A stretch of 64,000 nucleotides of DNA from assembly GCA_004431415.1 (NCBI GenBank), contig QPMI01000687.1:1-64000 (forward strand). The letters run 5' to 3'. The stretch comes from Cyanophora paradoxa. Lineage: Eukaryota; Glaucocystophyceae; Cyanophorales; Cyanophoraceae. Below the pieces are notes generated by a model. The model did no database searches. It was not told the DNA's origin and worked only from the letters and a program-made list of their open reading frames with translations. A program made the position numbers and the translations under genes. Of the stretch, positions 43,801 through 55,174 are shown in pieces (positions within the stretch are counted from its first letter, which is position 1; each line of letters starts with the position of its first letter).

Positions 43801-46800
43801 CAGCGCTCCTCCGCTCCGCTGCCGCCGCCTCCGGGGGGCCAGCGCCGGCGCCAGGCGAGGAGGGCGGAGAGGGCGTAGCGGCGCCGGCGCGGATGCCGCG
43901 GAACCGGAGCGGGGCGAGCTCGCACGGGACCGGCTGCGGGGAGGAGCAGAGCTTCGACTGGGAGACGCTGGTGGCGGCCTCGCAGCTCCTCTCGCGCGAG
44001 ATCGTCCTCTCGACCCTCCTCCAGCGCCTCATGACCGTCGCCATGGAGGCCCGGCCCCCGCGCCCCGCCCCGCCCCGCGCCCCCGCCCTCACCCCCGCCC
44101 CGCGCAGATCGCCGGCGCGCAGCGCGGCTTCCTCATCCTGGAGCAGGAGGACGGGTCGGGGGCGGGGGCGGGGGCCGGGGCGGGGCGGGAGGGGGCGCCG
44201 GGGGCGGCCTCTTCGTCGGAGCTGCCGGCGCCGGAGCGGCCCGGCGCCTACAGCGTCGAGGCCGCCGCCGAGGTCGCCGGCCCTGACGAGGGCCCCGCCC
44301 GTGCGGCCCCGCCCCCTGCCCCCGCCCGCCCTCACGCCCCGCGCCAGGCCGCGCTCGCGCTCCGCCTCGACGGGTGGCCGCGTCGAGGGCGGGCGGGCGG
44401 GCCGGGGAGGAGGCCGAGGCGGGGCCGGGGCCGGGGCGGAGGCAGAGCGAGGAGGCGGGCGGGGAGCGGGCGCTGCAGGTGACGGTGATGCAGGGCCTGC
44501 CGCTCGCCGAGTGCGGCGACCTCCTCTGCCTCCGCGCCGTCGAGTCCGCCCTCGCCACCGAGGGCCCGCCCCGCCCCCGCGCCCCCGCCCCGCCCCCGCG
44601 CCCCGCTGAGGCCCCCCCGCGCGCAGAGATCGTGCTGGTGCAGGACGTCGGGGGCCGCGAGGAGGGGGCGCAGCTCTCGTTCGAGAGCGACCCGTACGTC
44701 GCGGGGGCCGGCGTCAAGTCGCTGCTCGCGCTCCCCGTGCTCCACCAGGGGCGCCCCGTCGGCTGCCTCTACCTCGAGAACCGCCTCCTCCGCGGCGCCT
44801 TCTCCCCCTCCTCCATCGAGACCCTCGGCATCCTCTCCTCCCAGCTCGCCATCTCCGTCCGCCCCGCCCCGCCCTGCGCACCGCCCCGCGCCGTGCCGCG
44901 AGGCGACGGGGGCACAGATCGTGAACGCGCGGCTGTACGAGTCGCTGCGGGCGCACTACACGAGCCTGCAGCAGCGGGCGCGGGAGAACGCGGCGGTGCT
45001 TGAGGCCTCCCACGACGCCATCCTCGTCCTCGACGACCGCGCACACATCCTCTCCGCTAACCCGTCAGCCCCCGCCCCCCCGCCCCGCACCGCCCCGCCC
45101 CACGCGGCGGCGAGCGGCGGGGGGCGGGCAGGGCGGCGGAGAAGCTGTGGCGGCGGGCGCGGCGGGAGCTGCTCGGCCTGCGCCTCGACGACCTCCTCGT
45201 GGTCGCGCGCCCGGCCGAGCCCGACCCCGCGGCCCCGGGGGGCCGCCCGGCGGCGAGCCGCCCCTCTCCGCCCTGCTCATGCAGGAGGCGCTCGGGGCGT
45301 CGCCCGGGGGCCGGCCCCTGTGGGCGGGCTTCGCGCTGGGCGAGGGCGGCGCGCACATCGAGGTGGAGCTCTGCGTGGCGGTCTTCGAGGGGGGCGCGGG
45401 GCGCCGCCACGGGGCCCTCACCGCCGCCTCCAGCTCCGCCTCCCTCCTCGAGGCCCGCGCCGCGTCCGCCGGCCACGAGCCCGCCCCCGCCCACCGCCTC
45501 GCCACCTGCCCCGAGGAGCCCTTCCTGCTGCCCCCGGCCTCCGCCCCGCCCACCACCGCCCGCCCGCCCCTCTCCCGCGCCGCCTCCCAGCGCCGCTTCT
45601 CGCCCCTCGTGGGGCCCCTCGCGAGCCCTTTCTTCAACGGGGCGGCGCCGGTGCCGGGGCCGCCGGCGGGGGGCCCGAAGCGGTTCGCGGCGTTCGTGCG
45701 GGACGTGAGCGAGCGGGCGAAGGCGGAGGAGCAGCTGCGGCGCGTGCAGAAGCGCTGGTTCGCCATGCTCACCCACGACCTCCGCACCCCGCTCAACGGC
45801 CCGCCTGTCCCGCCCCGCCCCGGCCCCCGCGCCCCGCCCCGCTGACGCAGCGCGCAGGCATCATGGGTCCGCGGCCGCGAGCCCCGCCACGCCTCCGCCC
45901 TCTCCTCCCGCGCGGCGCTGAAAGGAGCGCAGGGATGCAGCAGCTGCTGTCGGAGACGAAGCTCACGGGGGAGCAGCGGCACTACCTGGAGAACATCGGG
46001 TCGGCGTCGGAGATCCTGCTCTCGCTGATGAGCGACATCCTGGAGTACAGCAAGCTGGAGGAGCAGCCGGCCCTCGCCGTCGACCACCTCCCCTTCGACA
46101 TCGTCGACTCCCTCGAGGAGACCGGTCCGCCCCGCGCCCCGGCCCGGCCCCGCCCCCGCCGGCGCGGGCCGAGGGGGCGGGGCAGTGTCGATGGTGGCGG
46201 TGGCGGCGCGGAACAAGGCGATCGAGCTGGCGCTGTACGTGCCGGCGGGGCTCCCGCGCCGCGTCCTCGGCGACTCCCTCCGCCTCCGCCGCCTCGTGAT
46301 GAACTACCTCTCCAACGCCCTCAGTCCGCCCGCCTCGCGCAGCGCAGGCGCAGCCCGCCTCGGCTGAGCCCCCCGCAGAGTTCACGCCCCAGGGCGGCCG
46401 CGTCGAGCTCCGCGTCGAGCTCGAGCCGGCCCCGGCCCCCTCGTCCCCGCCCCGCCCCGCCCCCCTCAACGCCGCGCCCCTCAACGCGGGGCCCCTCAAC
46501 GCCCCGCCCCTCAACGCCGCGCCCCTCAACGCGGGGCCGGGGGCGGGGCCGGGGCCGGCGGCGTCGTCGCCGGCGCTGTGCGGGGCGGGGCCGAGCTCGC
46601 TGGGCTCCCTCGCGAGCCCGCGCACGCCGGCGTCCGCCCCCTCCGCCCCGCCCCTCCTCGCCTGCCTCTCCGCCCCCGCCGCCCCGCGCCGCCCCCCTCC
46701 GCCCCCTCCCTCGCCCCGCCCCCCGCCGACCCCGACGAGGCGTTGCGGTACCGTATTTCGGTCACTGATTCCGGGTGCGCCTGCGAGGACTAGGGCATCA

Positions 46801-49053
46801 CGTATGCCCTAACGATGCCTGCGCGCTCAAATGACAGGATCGGGATCTCGAAGGCGCACCAGGCGTTGCTCTTCCAGCCCTACTCGCAGGTCCCAAAGAA
46901 CCGCTCGACGCGCATGTTCGAGGGGACGGGCCTCGGCCTCGCCATCAGTCGGCGCCTCGCCGAAGCCATGGGCGGCGCCACCGGCGTCCTCTCCGAGGAG
47001 GGCAAGGGCAGGTCCGCCCCGCCGCGCGCCCCCAGCCCAGCCCCCGCCGCCGCGTTCGAAGGGGGCCGGCGGGGCGGGCAGCACGTTCTGGTGCACGGTG
47101 ACGCTGCGGCGGGACCGGACGTGGGGCCCGGGCCCGAGCCCGCTGGCGGCGCCGGCGCGGGCGGCCTCGGTCTCGTCGACGACGCCGCTGCCGACGGTCA
47201 CCGACGTCGACTCCGACGCCGAGGCCGGCGCCGAGGCCGGCCCCGACGCCCCGGCCCCTCCCGCCCTCCGCCTCGCCCACCTCGGAGCCCTGCGTCCCCC
47301 GCACGCCGCCCCGCCCCGCCCCGCGCTCCGCCCCCGTGCGGGCCCCCCTCGAGGTCTCGGCCTCCGCCCCGCCGGGGCGCCTCGCGGCGACCCTCGCGCA
47401 CGCCGCCTCCCTCCGCTCCCCGCCGGCCTCGCCCGGCCCAGCGCACCACCGGCCCCGCTCGGTGGCCACCCTGCAGCGCCTCGACCGCTCGGGCTCGGGG
47501 GAGGGCGCCGGGGGCGCGCACCTCGGGCTGGCCTCGTCGCTCTCGCTGCCGCCGGGCTCGTTCGGGCAGAAGCTGCAACTGGAGTGGCCGGACCTCACGG
47601 GCGTCCACTGCATCCTCCTCCTGAGGGAGGCGGGGGCGGCGAGGGCGCTGGAGTACTACCTGGTGCAGTGGGGCGCGACGGTGGAGCAGTGCGGGGACGC
47701 GCGCGGGCTCTTCGCCGCCGCGCACCCCGCCTCCCTGCGTGACCTCGGCCAGCTCCGCGAGGCCGTGCCCGGCACCCCGCCCCGCCCCGCCGGCAGCCCC
47801 GGCTCGCCCCTCTTCGGGCCCTTCAGTCCGGCCCGCGGCGGCCCGACGCCGCCCTCGTCGCCGCCGTCGCTGCGGCTGCCGACGGGGACGGCGGGGCGGG
47901 GGAGCCTGGGGAGCCTGGCGCAGTTCGGGGGCCCCGGGGCGGAGGCGGCGGGGCTGCTGGCGGGGAAGCCGCTGGTGGTGGCGGAGCTGGCGGTGCTCGC
48001 CGAGGTCGACGCCTGGCTCCTCTCCGCGGGGGCCGCCCCCGCCGACCTCGCCGCCCACTTCCGCGTCCTCGCCCTCCTCCCCGTCGACACCGCCCTCCCC
48101 GCCTGTCCGCCCCCCGCCCCGGGCCGCCCCCGCCGCGCGCCCCTGACGCTGGCGCAGCGCTCTCGTGCTTCCGGATGCTGGAGACGCTGTCGCTGCCGGT
48201 GCGGCCGACGCTGCTGGCGCGGGCGATCTACAACACGATCCGCCTCTCGCTGGGCGAGGGCCGCCTCCCCCGCACCTACGCCGCCTGCGAGACCCCCGCC
48301 CTCGGGCCCGCCTCCCCCGCCCCCCCCGAGCCGGGCCCCCTCGACGGCGGCCCCGCGCCCCCGACCCCGCACCCCGGCGCGGGGAGCGGGGAGGCGCCCT
48401 CGGCGACGGCGCGGCGGGGCCTCATCCTGCTCGTGGACGACATCAAGGCGAACCTGCTCGTCGCGAAGAAGATGCTCGAGCTCTCCGGCCACGCCGTCGA
48501 GACCGCCGAGAACGGGCAGCAGTGCATCGACCTCTACGCCGCCGACCCCGACAAGTGGGACTGCATCGTCCTCGACGTCGAGATGGTGCGGGGGGCGCGC
48601 AGCCTTGCCGCCCCCTCTGACGTGGCGGCAGCCGGTGTGCGACGGGCGGGAGGCGTGCCAGCGCATCCGGGCAATGGAGCGGGAGGAGGCGGGGCGGGCG
48701 GCGGAGGGGGAGGCGGGGGCGGCGGCGCGGCGCGTGCCCATCGTTTTCATGACGGCGAACGCGCTCCAGGAGGACCGCCAGGAGGCCCTCACCCTCGGCG
48801 CCGACGAGTTCCTCGTGCGCCCCGCCCCGCCCCGCCCCGCCCCGCCCCGCCCCTCACCCGGCCCCCGCAGACGAAGCCTATCCGGCGACCCGTCCTCATC
48901 GAGGTCGCCCCCCTGCCCCTCTGCCTTTCCCCTTCCCCTGCTTCTCGCGCGCCGCCCCTCCAAATTAACCGCTGCCTTCCCTGCACACAGGTTGTCAACC
49001 GCTTCCTCTCCCAGCGACACTCCAGCGTCCCTGCATGCCCAAGCACCCTCTAG
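37872..49053 (+). CDS. Giant hybrid sensor kinase: pseudo-Ser/Thr kinase, AAA-type ATPase, GAF, PAS-like, histidine kinase, receiver
   Basis: Architecture of bacterial multi-sensor multi-kinases and fungal group X (Mak-type) histidine kinases, more than 2,000 residues. (1) Kinase C-lobe, 37872-38640: LRPANINVQF and LAKMPGSRYQSAFGVLHDL; the catalytic-loop His-x-Asp reads Gly-Glu-Arg and no N-lobe was found. (2) ATPase: Walker A GLPGAGKT spliced near 38813-38869; Walker B VIVLLDDMHWAD spliced over GC-AG intron 39474-39528; KVSFTHDRVQQAAHEAL at 40617. (3) TPR-like middle, 40700-43900. (4) FDWETLVAASQLLSREIVL (43950), then GAF to LLALPVLHQGRPVGCLYLEN (44720-44790). (5) PAS-like region, 44990-45230. 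(6) HisKA H-box MLTHDLRTPLNG (45765-45800), N-box RRLVMNYLSNAL, DSGIGIS spliced, GTGLGLAISRRLAE (46925). (7) Degenerate receiver near 47600. (8) Receiver ILLVDDIKANL with VLDVEMPVCDG spliced over 48586-48630; it ends after VVNRFLSQ at TAG 49051-49053. Confidence 0.85.
39474..39528 (+). other. GC-AG intron within the Walker B region
   Basis: 55 bp, GACGACAT/GCGCGCCCGC...GGGGGCGCAG/GCACTGG. Splicing gives LLDDMHWAD, the family signature. Confidence 0.85.
46462..46534 (+). repeat. 15-bp minisatellite, five copies
   Basis: CCCCTCAACGC starts at 46462, 46477, 46492, 46507 and 46522. In the kinase frame it reads repeated Pro-Leu-Asn-Ala, inserted in the ATPase domain between the N-box and DSGIGIS; it may be a coding insertion or part of an intron. 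Confidence 0.9.
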
Positions 49054-49426
49054 CACCTGGCCAGGCCAGCTCGCCTATGCAGGTTGACCTTGCCAGGACA
49101 GCATTGCTTGTACAGGATCTGAGCTCGAGGTATACGCTAAGGATCTTGCGCCCCTCGCATGCGTGATCGCATTATCTCGCCTAAACAGCAACCGGCTCAT
49201 TTCCATCCAATTTCGGGAATTCCGGTCCGGCGTACAGCATTCAGCACCCGTTGTAGCCAGTAGCGGCCGCGGGACGTCGACCCGGCAACCGCAATGGCGC
49301 TCAATTCTAGGACGCCACTCAGGGCTGTCTTTGAGCCAGCCGCCGCAGAAGGGGTGAGCGGGCGAATGGAAGGGCGCTCTGGCACTTGCAGGCCACGCGC
49401 AGGCTCCGTCGACGCAGGGGCTATGA

Positions 49427-50503
49427 ATGCCTTGCTCGTCGACTCCACAGAAGCCCTGGAACGTCTGCAGACCAGCCCGTGCGTCGCTGTCGGTTAAGCG
49501 GCGCGGATCGCTGCAGCTCAGTCGAGAGCCTCGCAGGCGTGCGCATCAGCAGAACGAGGCGAGCACGTCTTCCGCACCCCCGCACCCCCGGGAGCGCAGG
49601 CGCAGGTGCCGCGGTACTACACGTCAGCTCCTTCAGTCGCTGACACGACGGATCGGCAGCGGCCGGTCGAACTTTGCGACGGTCAGATGGAAGGGCTCGC
49701 GGCCCGGGCAGCTCCCCCCTGTCTTCAGCCGGTACCTCAACGTGCTTGAGACGTGCAGCGATGCCACGCTTCGGCGGAAGTGCCGGGCGCCGCGGGGGGC
49801 GGACCTGTGCGAGTGGCTCACCACCAACCTGAGGGAGTTCTTCCAGATCCTCAACCTCCTGTGCGCTGCGCCCTCGGGGGCCGCCGGCGGGGCTGAGGGC
49901 CGGGGCGCGGGCAGGTGGAGCATCTCGTGCGAGGAGGAGTGCACGGCGGAGTCGTGCCCGCGGATGACGGCGGGGGAGGCGTGCGAGTACCTGTGGCAGG
50001 ACGTGAGCAGCGCGGAGTTCGCGGAGCCGCGGCGGGTGCCGGCGCGCGAGTACGTGGAGCGCCTTTTCACCTGGGTCGAGCTGCAGCTCGAGGACGAGTC
50101 CCTCTTCCCCGAGCCCGGCAGCCTCGGCCAGCGCATCTCCCCCAGCTTCCTCCCCGCCCTCAAGACCATCTTCCGCCGCCTCCTCCGAGGCCCGGCCCGG
50201 CCCCCCGCCCGCCCCGCGCCGCGGCGGCGCTGACGGGGGCGCAGTGTACGCGCACATCTACCGCTCGCACTTCCCCTTCCGCGAGATCCGCATGCTCAGC
50301 GGCGAGGAGCACTTCAACAGCTGCTTCCGGTGCCCGCCCGTGCCGGCGCCCCGCGGGGGCGGGCCAGGGCGGGGCGGGGCCGACGTGGGGGCGGCAGGCA
50401 CTTCATCTACTTCTGCCGGGAGCACGACCTGGTGGACGCGCACGACAGCGCCCCCATCAAGGACATCGTCGACCGCATCCTCGCCCTCAACTCCGCGCCC
50501 TAG
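49427..50503 (+). CDS. MOB1: MOB1-type kinase activator
   Basis: MOB1 proteins bind and activate NDR/LATS kinases in Hippo, mitotic-exit and cytokinesis signalling. The conserved region begins near 49720 with FSRYLNVLETCSDATLRRKC. It continues with LCEWLTTNLREFFQILNLL, the zinc-site block CTAESCPRMTAGEACEYLW (49945-50000), YVERLFTWVELQLEDESLFP and LKTIFRRLLRVYAHIYRSHF, which supplies the His pair and is joined across GC-AG intron 50190-50244. After a GT-AG intron (50328-50400) the last exon encodes HFIYFCREHDLVD and ends ILALNSAP at TAG 50501-50503. The match is to MOB1 rather than MOB4/phocein. The ATG at 49427 adds about 95 Arg/Ser-rich residues that may not all be coding; the true start is uncertain. 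A small Gly-rich loop is inserted before the zinc site. Confidence 0.88.
50190..50244 (+). other. GC-AG intron in MOB1
   Basis: 55 bp, CTCCGAG/GCCCGGCCCG...CGCTGACGGGGGCGCAG/TGTACG. Splicing produces LLRVYAHIY, a conserved MOB1 segment; CTGAC lies 11-15 bases before the acceptor. Confidence 0.88.
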
Positions 50504-51231
50504 CCCCCCGCCCCGGCACCCCGCTCCCGCCCCCACCGCCCTTCTCTCCTCCCCGCCCGCCCTTTCCGACCGCTGCCTCCACCCCCGGCTCTAGTTTTGT
50601 AGCGGCTCGCCCCGCGAGGCTAGCGCGCGCGTTCACCCCGCCCTGAAGTTTTGGCACCAGCATGCGCAGCAAGTTCTGCAGCAGATCAGCGTTGTGCATT
50701 TTGGCAACTGTACATGTATAGGTTTTTGAATGCGGAATATGTTTACAGCGCTTAATTTCCGGGGCCGCTCGCGATCGAGCTCATCAGCTATCAGCGGCTG
50801 TATGCATGTGTTCGTGCATATAATATTTAATTATATAGAGCCCCGCGGCCGCGCGCGTGCCAAGGTGCACTGTGCACGTGCCACCGTGGGCACGGTGCCA
50901 CTGCGCATGCGGCGTGCAATTGGGCCCCGGCTCCGCCCCCGCGCCCGCGAACGGCAAGGTGCAGCTGCAAAGCACATGCGTTGGCGCCATCACCTCGACG
51001 ACTGCTGCAGCAAGACAGGAACTCTCAGAGAGTAGAATTGAACAGCGAATGAAAAAAGACATGAGCGAAAGTCGAAGGTGCAGAAGCCTATACAAAACCA
51101 GCGGAAGCCGTCGCAACCCTGGCGGGGCACATCTTAAAGTACCAGCGTCCTAAAGCATCGGCCGCTGGGCATCCTGAAAGGAATGCACGCCGCATTGAAA
51201 CTAAGGTTGAAAGGTGTCCGAGGGGGCCGAG
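50504..51231. other. Convergent intergenic region, AT-rich core
   Basis: 3' flanks of MOB1 and the thioredoxin gene. An AT-rich segment (about 50690-50840) and a CAC/GTG-rich imperfect inverted repeat at about 50865-50900 are visible. No coding region recognised. Confidence 0.5.
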
Positions 51232-52334
51232 TCAAGCCTCGACGGGGGCCCTCTGGGGGGCGCTGTATTGGTTAATAGCCTCGAGCACGCGCTCAAACTT
51301 CGCCCCCGAAAATTCGTGAACGGTCTCCCCGTCCACCTGCGCAGGCAGCGAGGGGCTGCCCGTCAGGCAGGCGCAGGGCCGGCGGCGGCGGGTCCACGGA
51401 CGATGAAGCGGAATGTTGGGACGGATTTAATTTCGAGACTCCTGCACAAGTCACGCAGGCCGTCATTCTTGTCGCCAACGATCTTGATGAACGCAAGCTC
51501 TGACGACGACGACGTCAGCCAGGAGTCACTAGAGGGCCGGGGCTAGCAAGGCGAGGGGCGATCACCGTTCCTTTCCGCAGCTAGCCTGGCCATCTTGGGT
51601 GCGATGCCCTTACAGGGCCTACAGAAAGAAGCCGATACCCACACAATAACCAGGCTCTCGCTCTCCTTCGCAACCTGGAGCACTTTATTTGAGTCCGGTG
51701 CGCATCCACAGGTTTGCGCATTGCTTTCATTCCTTTTACCTTCAAAATTGCTCTGTACTCCTCGGGTGCATCAAGCTCGAAGATCTGGGCGCGGGCCGCC
51801 TGCGCGAAAGGAAAGGTGAGGCCACCACATCCGCCCGCCGCCCGCCGCCCGCCGCCCGCCTAACAGATAGGACACAGAAAGCACCAGATATACAGAAGCT
51901 GAACCGCAGCACGGGTAAACCGCCCTAAGATACTTCGCCCGCGGCACGGCTAAGCTGCTCGCAGCCATCCCGGAGCCACTGCGCCCGCAGCGTGCCTAGA
52001 CCGCCCAAACGCTTCGCCCCGCCTGAACAGCTCAAAGACAATCGCACCTCGAGAGGGGCGGGGAGGGGCGTTAAGTGGCCGTTAACGTGCCGCACAGAGG
52101 TGCCGTAGAAGGTCCGCGCCAATGGGACTGTGGAGAGAGCGCGCGGCGCGGTTAGCGCGCACGGGCGCACGAGCCTGGGAAACCAATCTCACCGGCGGCG
52201 GCGAACTTGCGGGTAGGACGCTGCTGAGACGAACAAGCGACCGACCGCCCGGGCTGCTGCGCGTCCAGGCTGGTGGTGTTGACGAAAGTGCCGCCGCAAC
52301 GGGCGATGGTAGCGAATGATGCCGCGAAGGCCAT
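51232..52334 (-). CDS. Thioredoxin-like protein with transit-type N terminus
   Basis: Exon 1 (ATG 52334) encodes MAFAASFATIARCGGTFVNT and a Ser/Ala/Arg/Gln-rich stretch, a plausible plastid or mitochondrial transit peptide, with a GT donor at about 52192. Later exons are FELDAPEEYRAILK (about 51800), then VIVWVSASFCRPCKGIAPKM (about 51635) with a CRPC redox site in place of the usual WCGPC, then FIKIVGDKNDGLRDLC and IKSVPTFRFIVRG (about 51490-51400) with the conserved cis-Pro, and a last exon VDGETVHEFSGAKFERVL ending at TGA 51232. This is one thioredoxin domain. The join between exon 1 and the ELDAPEEY exon does not keep frame directly, so one more exon probably lies at 51830-52150. Substrate unknown. 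Confidence 0.8.
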
Positions 52335-52584
52335 CTTGAGTTGCTCTGTCGTAGAGGCAGTCCGTTTAAGGACGCCGGAAGCCCGTGGGCTTGTCAACAC
52401 GCGCTTTGGTTTGTTTGTTTGTGTACCCGGGTGGCCTCTTTCCCCCCCAATCTATGCCTCCGCCGTTGGCGTGCCGCACGTGCACTGCCGCCGCCCTCCA
52501 GCTGCAATCGCGCACTCCGCGAGGTGCTCGCTAACATTCGTCCTAATACGGTGCGCGGGGGTGAAAAAAAACGAAAAGGGTGTC

Positions 52585-53354
52585 CTATATGAGCTTGCTG
52601 TACTTGTCGTTCTGCAGAGAGGCAGTCGGAAGAGGCGCGCGGGGGCGGGGGCGGGGGCGGGGGCGGTGACGGGGGCGGACCTTGCGGAAGTAGATCCACC
52701 AGCCCATGGCGAGGGCCTGGAAGAGGAGGAGCCACCAGAGGGCGGAGAGGAGGCCGCCGCCGGCGTGCGCCTTGACGGTCTGGGCGACGGTCTCCTGGAG
52801 GCCGGCGAGGTCGCCCGGCTGCCCGCCCCGCGCCCCCTCCATCGCCGACTTGGCCCGCGCCAGCTGCGTCGAGAAGTCGTTCACGCGGTTCGTCAGCTGC
52901 CCCAGGTCCTCCTGCCACGCCTTCTTCACCCAGCCCTTGAAGCCCTCCGACGCCGCGTCCCTGCCCCCGCCCCGCCCCGTCACGCCCCGCGCGCCGCACG
53001 GAGCGCCGGCTGCGGGGCCGCCCGGGGCGGGCGCACAGGAGCTGCTTCTGGGAGTCGCGGAGGGAGGTGCCGAGGTTGGCGACCTGCTGCTTCAGCGCCT
53101 CGTTCTGCTCCCTGCGCCCCGCCTCAGGCCGCGCGGCGAGGGGGCGCGGGGCTGGGGTGCGGGGCGGGGGCGGCACTTGAGGGAGCGGAGCTCGCCGGCC
53201 TGGCGGTTCACCAGCTCCCGCAGCGACTCCACCGCCTGCCCCCGCCCCGCCCCCCGTCACCCCCCGCCCCGCCCCCGCCCCGCCCCGCCGCCCCGCCGCC
53301 CCGCGCACCGCCTCCACCGCCGCCGAGTTGCCCGACACCTGCTGCGGCGCCGCC

Positions 53355-53387
<33 letters not shown>

Positions 53388-54997
53388 GGGGGCGGCGGGG
53401 GCGGCGGGGCCTGCTGGGTCTCCTGCGCGGCCGGCGGGGCCTGCTGCTGGCTGCCCTGCGTGTTGGGCGTCTCCGCGGGGCGCTCCGCGGCGACCGGCTG
53501 CGCCGCCGCCTGCTCCTGGCGCGCCGCCTGCGCGCCCCCCGAGGGGAGCTGCACCGCCTCAGGGCGGGGCGGGGGGGGGGGGCGGGGGGGCGGGGCGGGG
53601 GCGGACGGAGTTGAGCTCGTCGCCGTCGATGGGGCGGAACTGGAAGCTCATGACGTCGTGGTTGTCGAAGTAGTAGCCGGTGGCGGCGGTGAAGCCGAGG
53701 TAGTAGCCCGTGGGGACGACGACGTCGGCGGCCCGGAAGCACTCCTCGAAGGTGCCCGTGTTGCGCGCGTCGATGGCCACCGCCAGGCCCCGCTTGACGT
53801 AGCTCACGCGCACCTTCACGTAGTGCGGCTGGTTCCGGTACTCCGACACGCACATCCCGATCGTGTGCGCCGCCCCGTCGTGCTGGTGGTCTGCCCCCGC
53901 GCGTCGGGCAACACGGAGGGACGCGGGCGCGGCGGCCGCACCAAAGCTCTTCGTCCCGTCGTTGACCATCGCGTAGACGGCCGGGTTGTTGCTGCGGCGC
54001 GTGAGCCGCCCGGCGCCCGGCCGCGCGCGGGGCGCCGGCGCGGGGGCGGTGCGCACTGGCGGCCGTCGTTGTCAAACTGGGCGGGGCGTGAGGAGCGGGG
54101 CCGGGGCGGGGAGGCGCGGGGGCGCGCACGGTGTCGAAGATGACGGCCAGGCCGCGGAACTTCTCCGCCCCGCCGAACACCGGACCCTGCTGGTGCGGCT
54201 TGTCCACGTACCAGAACGCCAGCCCGTCCGCCCCGGGGTTCTTCGGCCCTGCGCGCCGCCTCGCGGGGGCCCCGGCACCGCGCCGGGCAGGGCGGGGCGG
54301 GGAGCGCGCCGTGGACGCGGAACTCGAAGACCGCCTCCCAGTCGGGGACCTCCACAGGGGCCATGTTGAAGAGCCAGCCCGAGCGGCTATCCAGCGCCGG
54401 CGTCAGCCGCACGTGCCGGTCCTCCAGAATCGCCGCCCCCTGCTCCCCGCGTCAGAGGCGCCCGCCGCGCGCAGGTGCGACGGGACGCACTCCGAAGTCC
54501 CATGAGTTGATGTAGTTGGTTCTGCGGCAGACGCGCATCAGCGAGTGCGCGCGACTGAGGGCCTCAACGGAGGAGCTGTGGCGCGGGTCTGAATAGAGGG
54601 CATAAGCATCGCTTCTCCGGCTGAGGTGCGGCTTGAAAGTGCATTTCAACATCGCTTATGCCACTGTCTAAAATAGAGACGGCATCGCGGTCCGAGGCGT
54701 CGGCGACGGGCGATGTCGCGTGTGTGCAGACACATTGAGCGCGAGTTCGCCGTCGACGGCGGTCCGCGAGCACGCTTCTATGCGGAAAGCTCTCTTCTTG
54801 ATCAATGCCGGCGAGCACGCACCGGAACGGAGCCTGCGATGCGCCAAATGTGAGTGCTCGGCCGCGAGTTCCGCGCGGGGGCGTCGGTGGCGGAGCGCAA
54901 GCGGATACACCTTGAAACTGTGCCGCGGGTCGATCTCGCTGGACGCCAGCGCCAGCGCCGCGACCAGGGCCAGCGCAATGGCGGTCAGGGCGCGCAT
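52585..54997 (-). CDS. L-type lectin cargo receptor, ERGIC-53/VIP36 family
   Basis: Mannose-binding cargo receptor cycling between ER and Golgi. Exon 1 (ATG 54997) is a signal peptide, MRALTAIALALVAALALASS, followed by DPRHSFK. The lectin domain: TNYINSWDFGGAAI (spliced near 54510-54440), RHVRLTPALDSRSGWLFN, GLAFWYVDKPHQQGPVFGG (about 54200), EKFRGLAVIFDT, FDNDGRQ, NPAVYAMVNDGT, CVSEYRNQPHYVKVRVSY and PTGYYLGFTAATGYYFDNHD (about 53700), which contain the calcium and sugar-binding Asp, Asn and His positions. Then come a Gln/Pro/Ala-rich linker with poly-Gln, coiled coils (about 53100-52840), the membrane helix LLSALWWLLLFQALAMGWWI (about 52740-52690) and, after a GT-AG intron, the short tail NDKYSKLI ending at 52585. 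The tail lacks the KKXX/FF signals of animal ERGIC-53. A very small exon between HSFK and TNYIN is not resolved. Confidence 0.9.
53356..53387 (-). repeat. CAG/CTG trinucleotide repeat
   Basis: About 10-11 uninterrupted CTG units on + (CAG in gene sense) encoding poly-Gln in the linker of the lectin. Confidence 0.95.
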
Positions 54998-55174
54998 TTC
55001 GTTGTCTGCCCTTTCCGACTGCTCTTCGAAACGCGAGGCTCTACCGCTGGCCTAGAACTTTCAGTCTTGCCGAGACTTTTCTTCGCTAGGGGGCTACCCT
55101 AAATTGAATGCCACGCGCTGCGCGCCAAGGGAATCCGCAGCTTGAGCTTCCGGCGTTTCAGTTGACACATCGTT

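Noticed and set aside
48600-48900. End of the sensor kinase at the first receiver stop
   Set aside because: GT-AG junctions restore DEFL-TKPI and a final VVNRFLSQ exon, so the gene continues to 49053.
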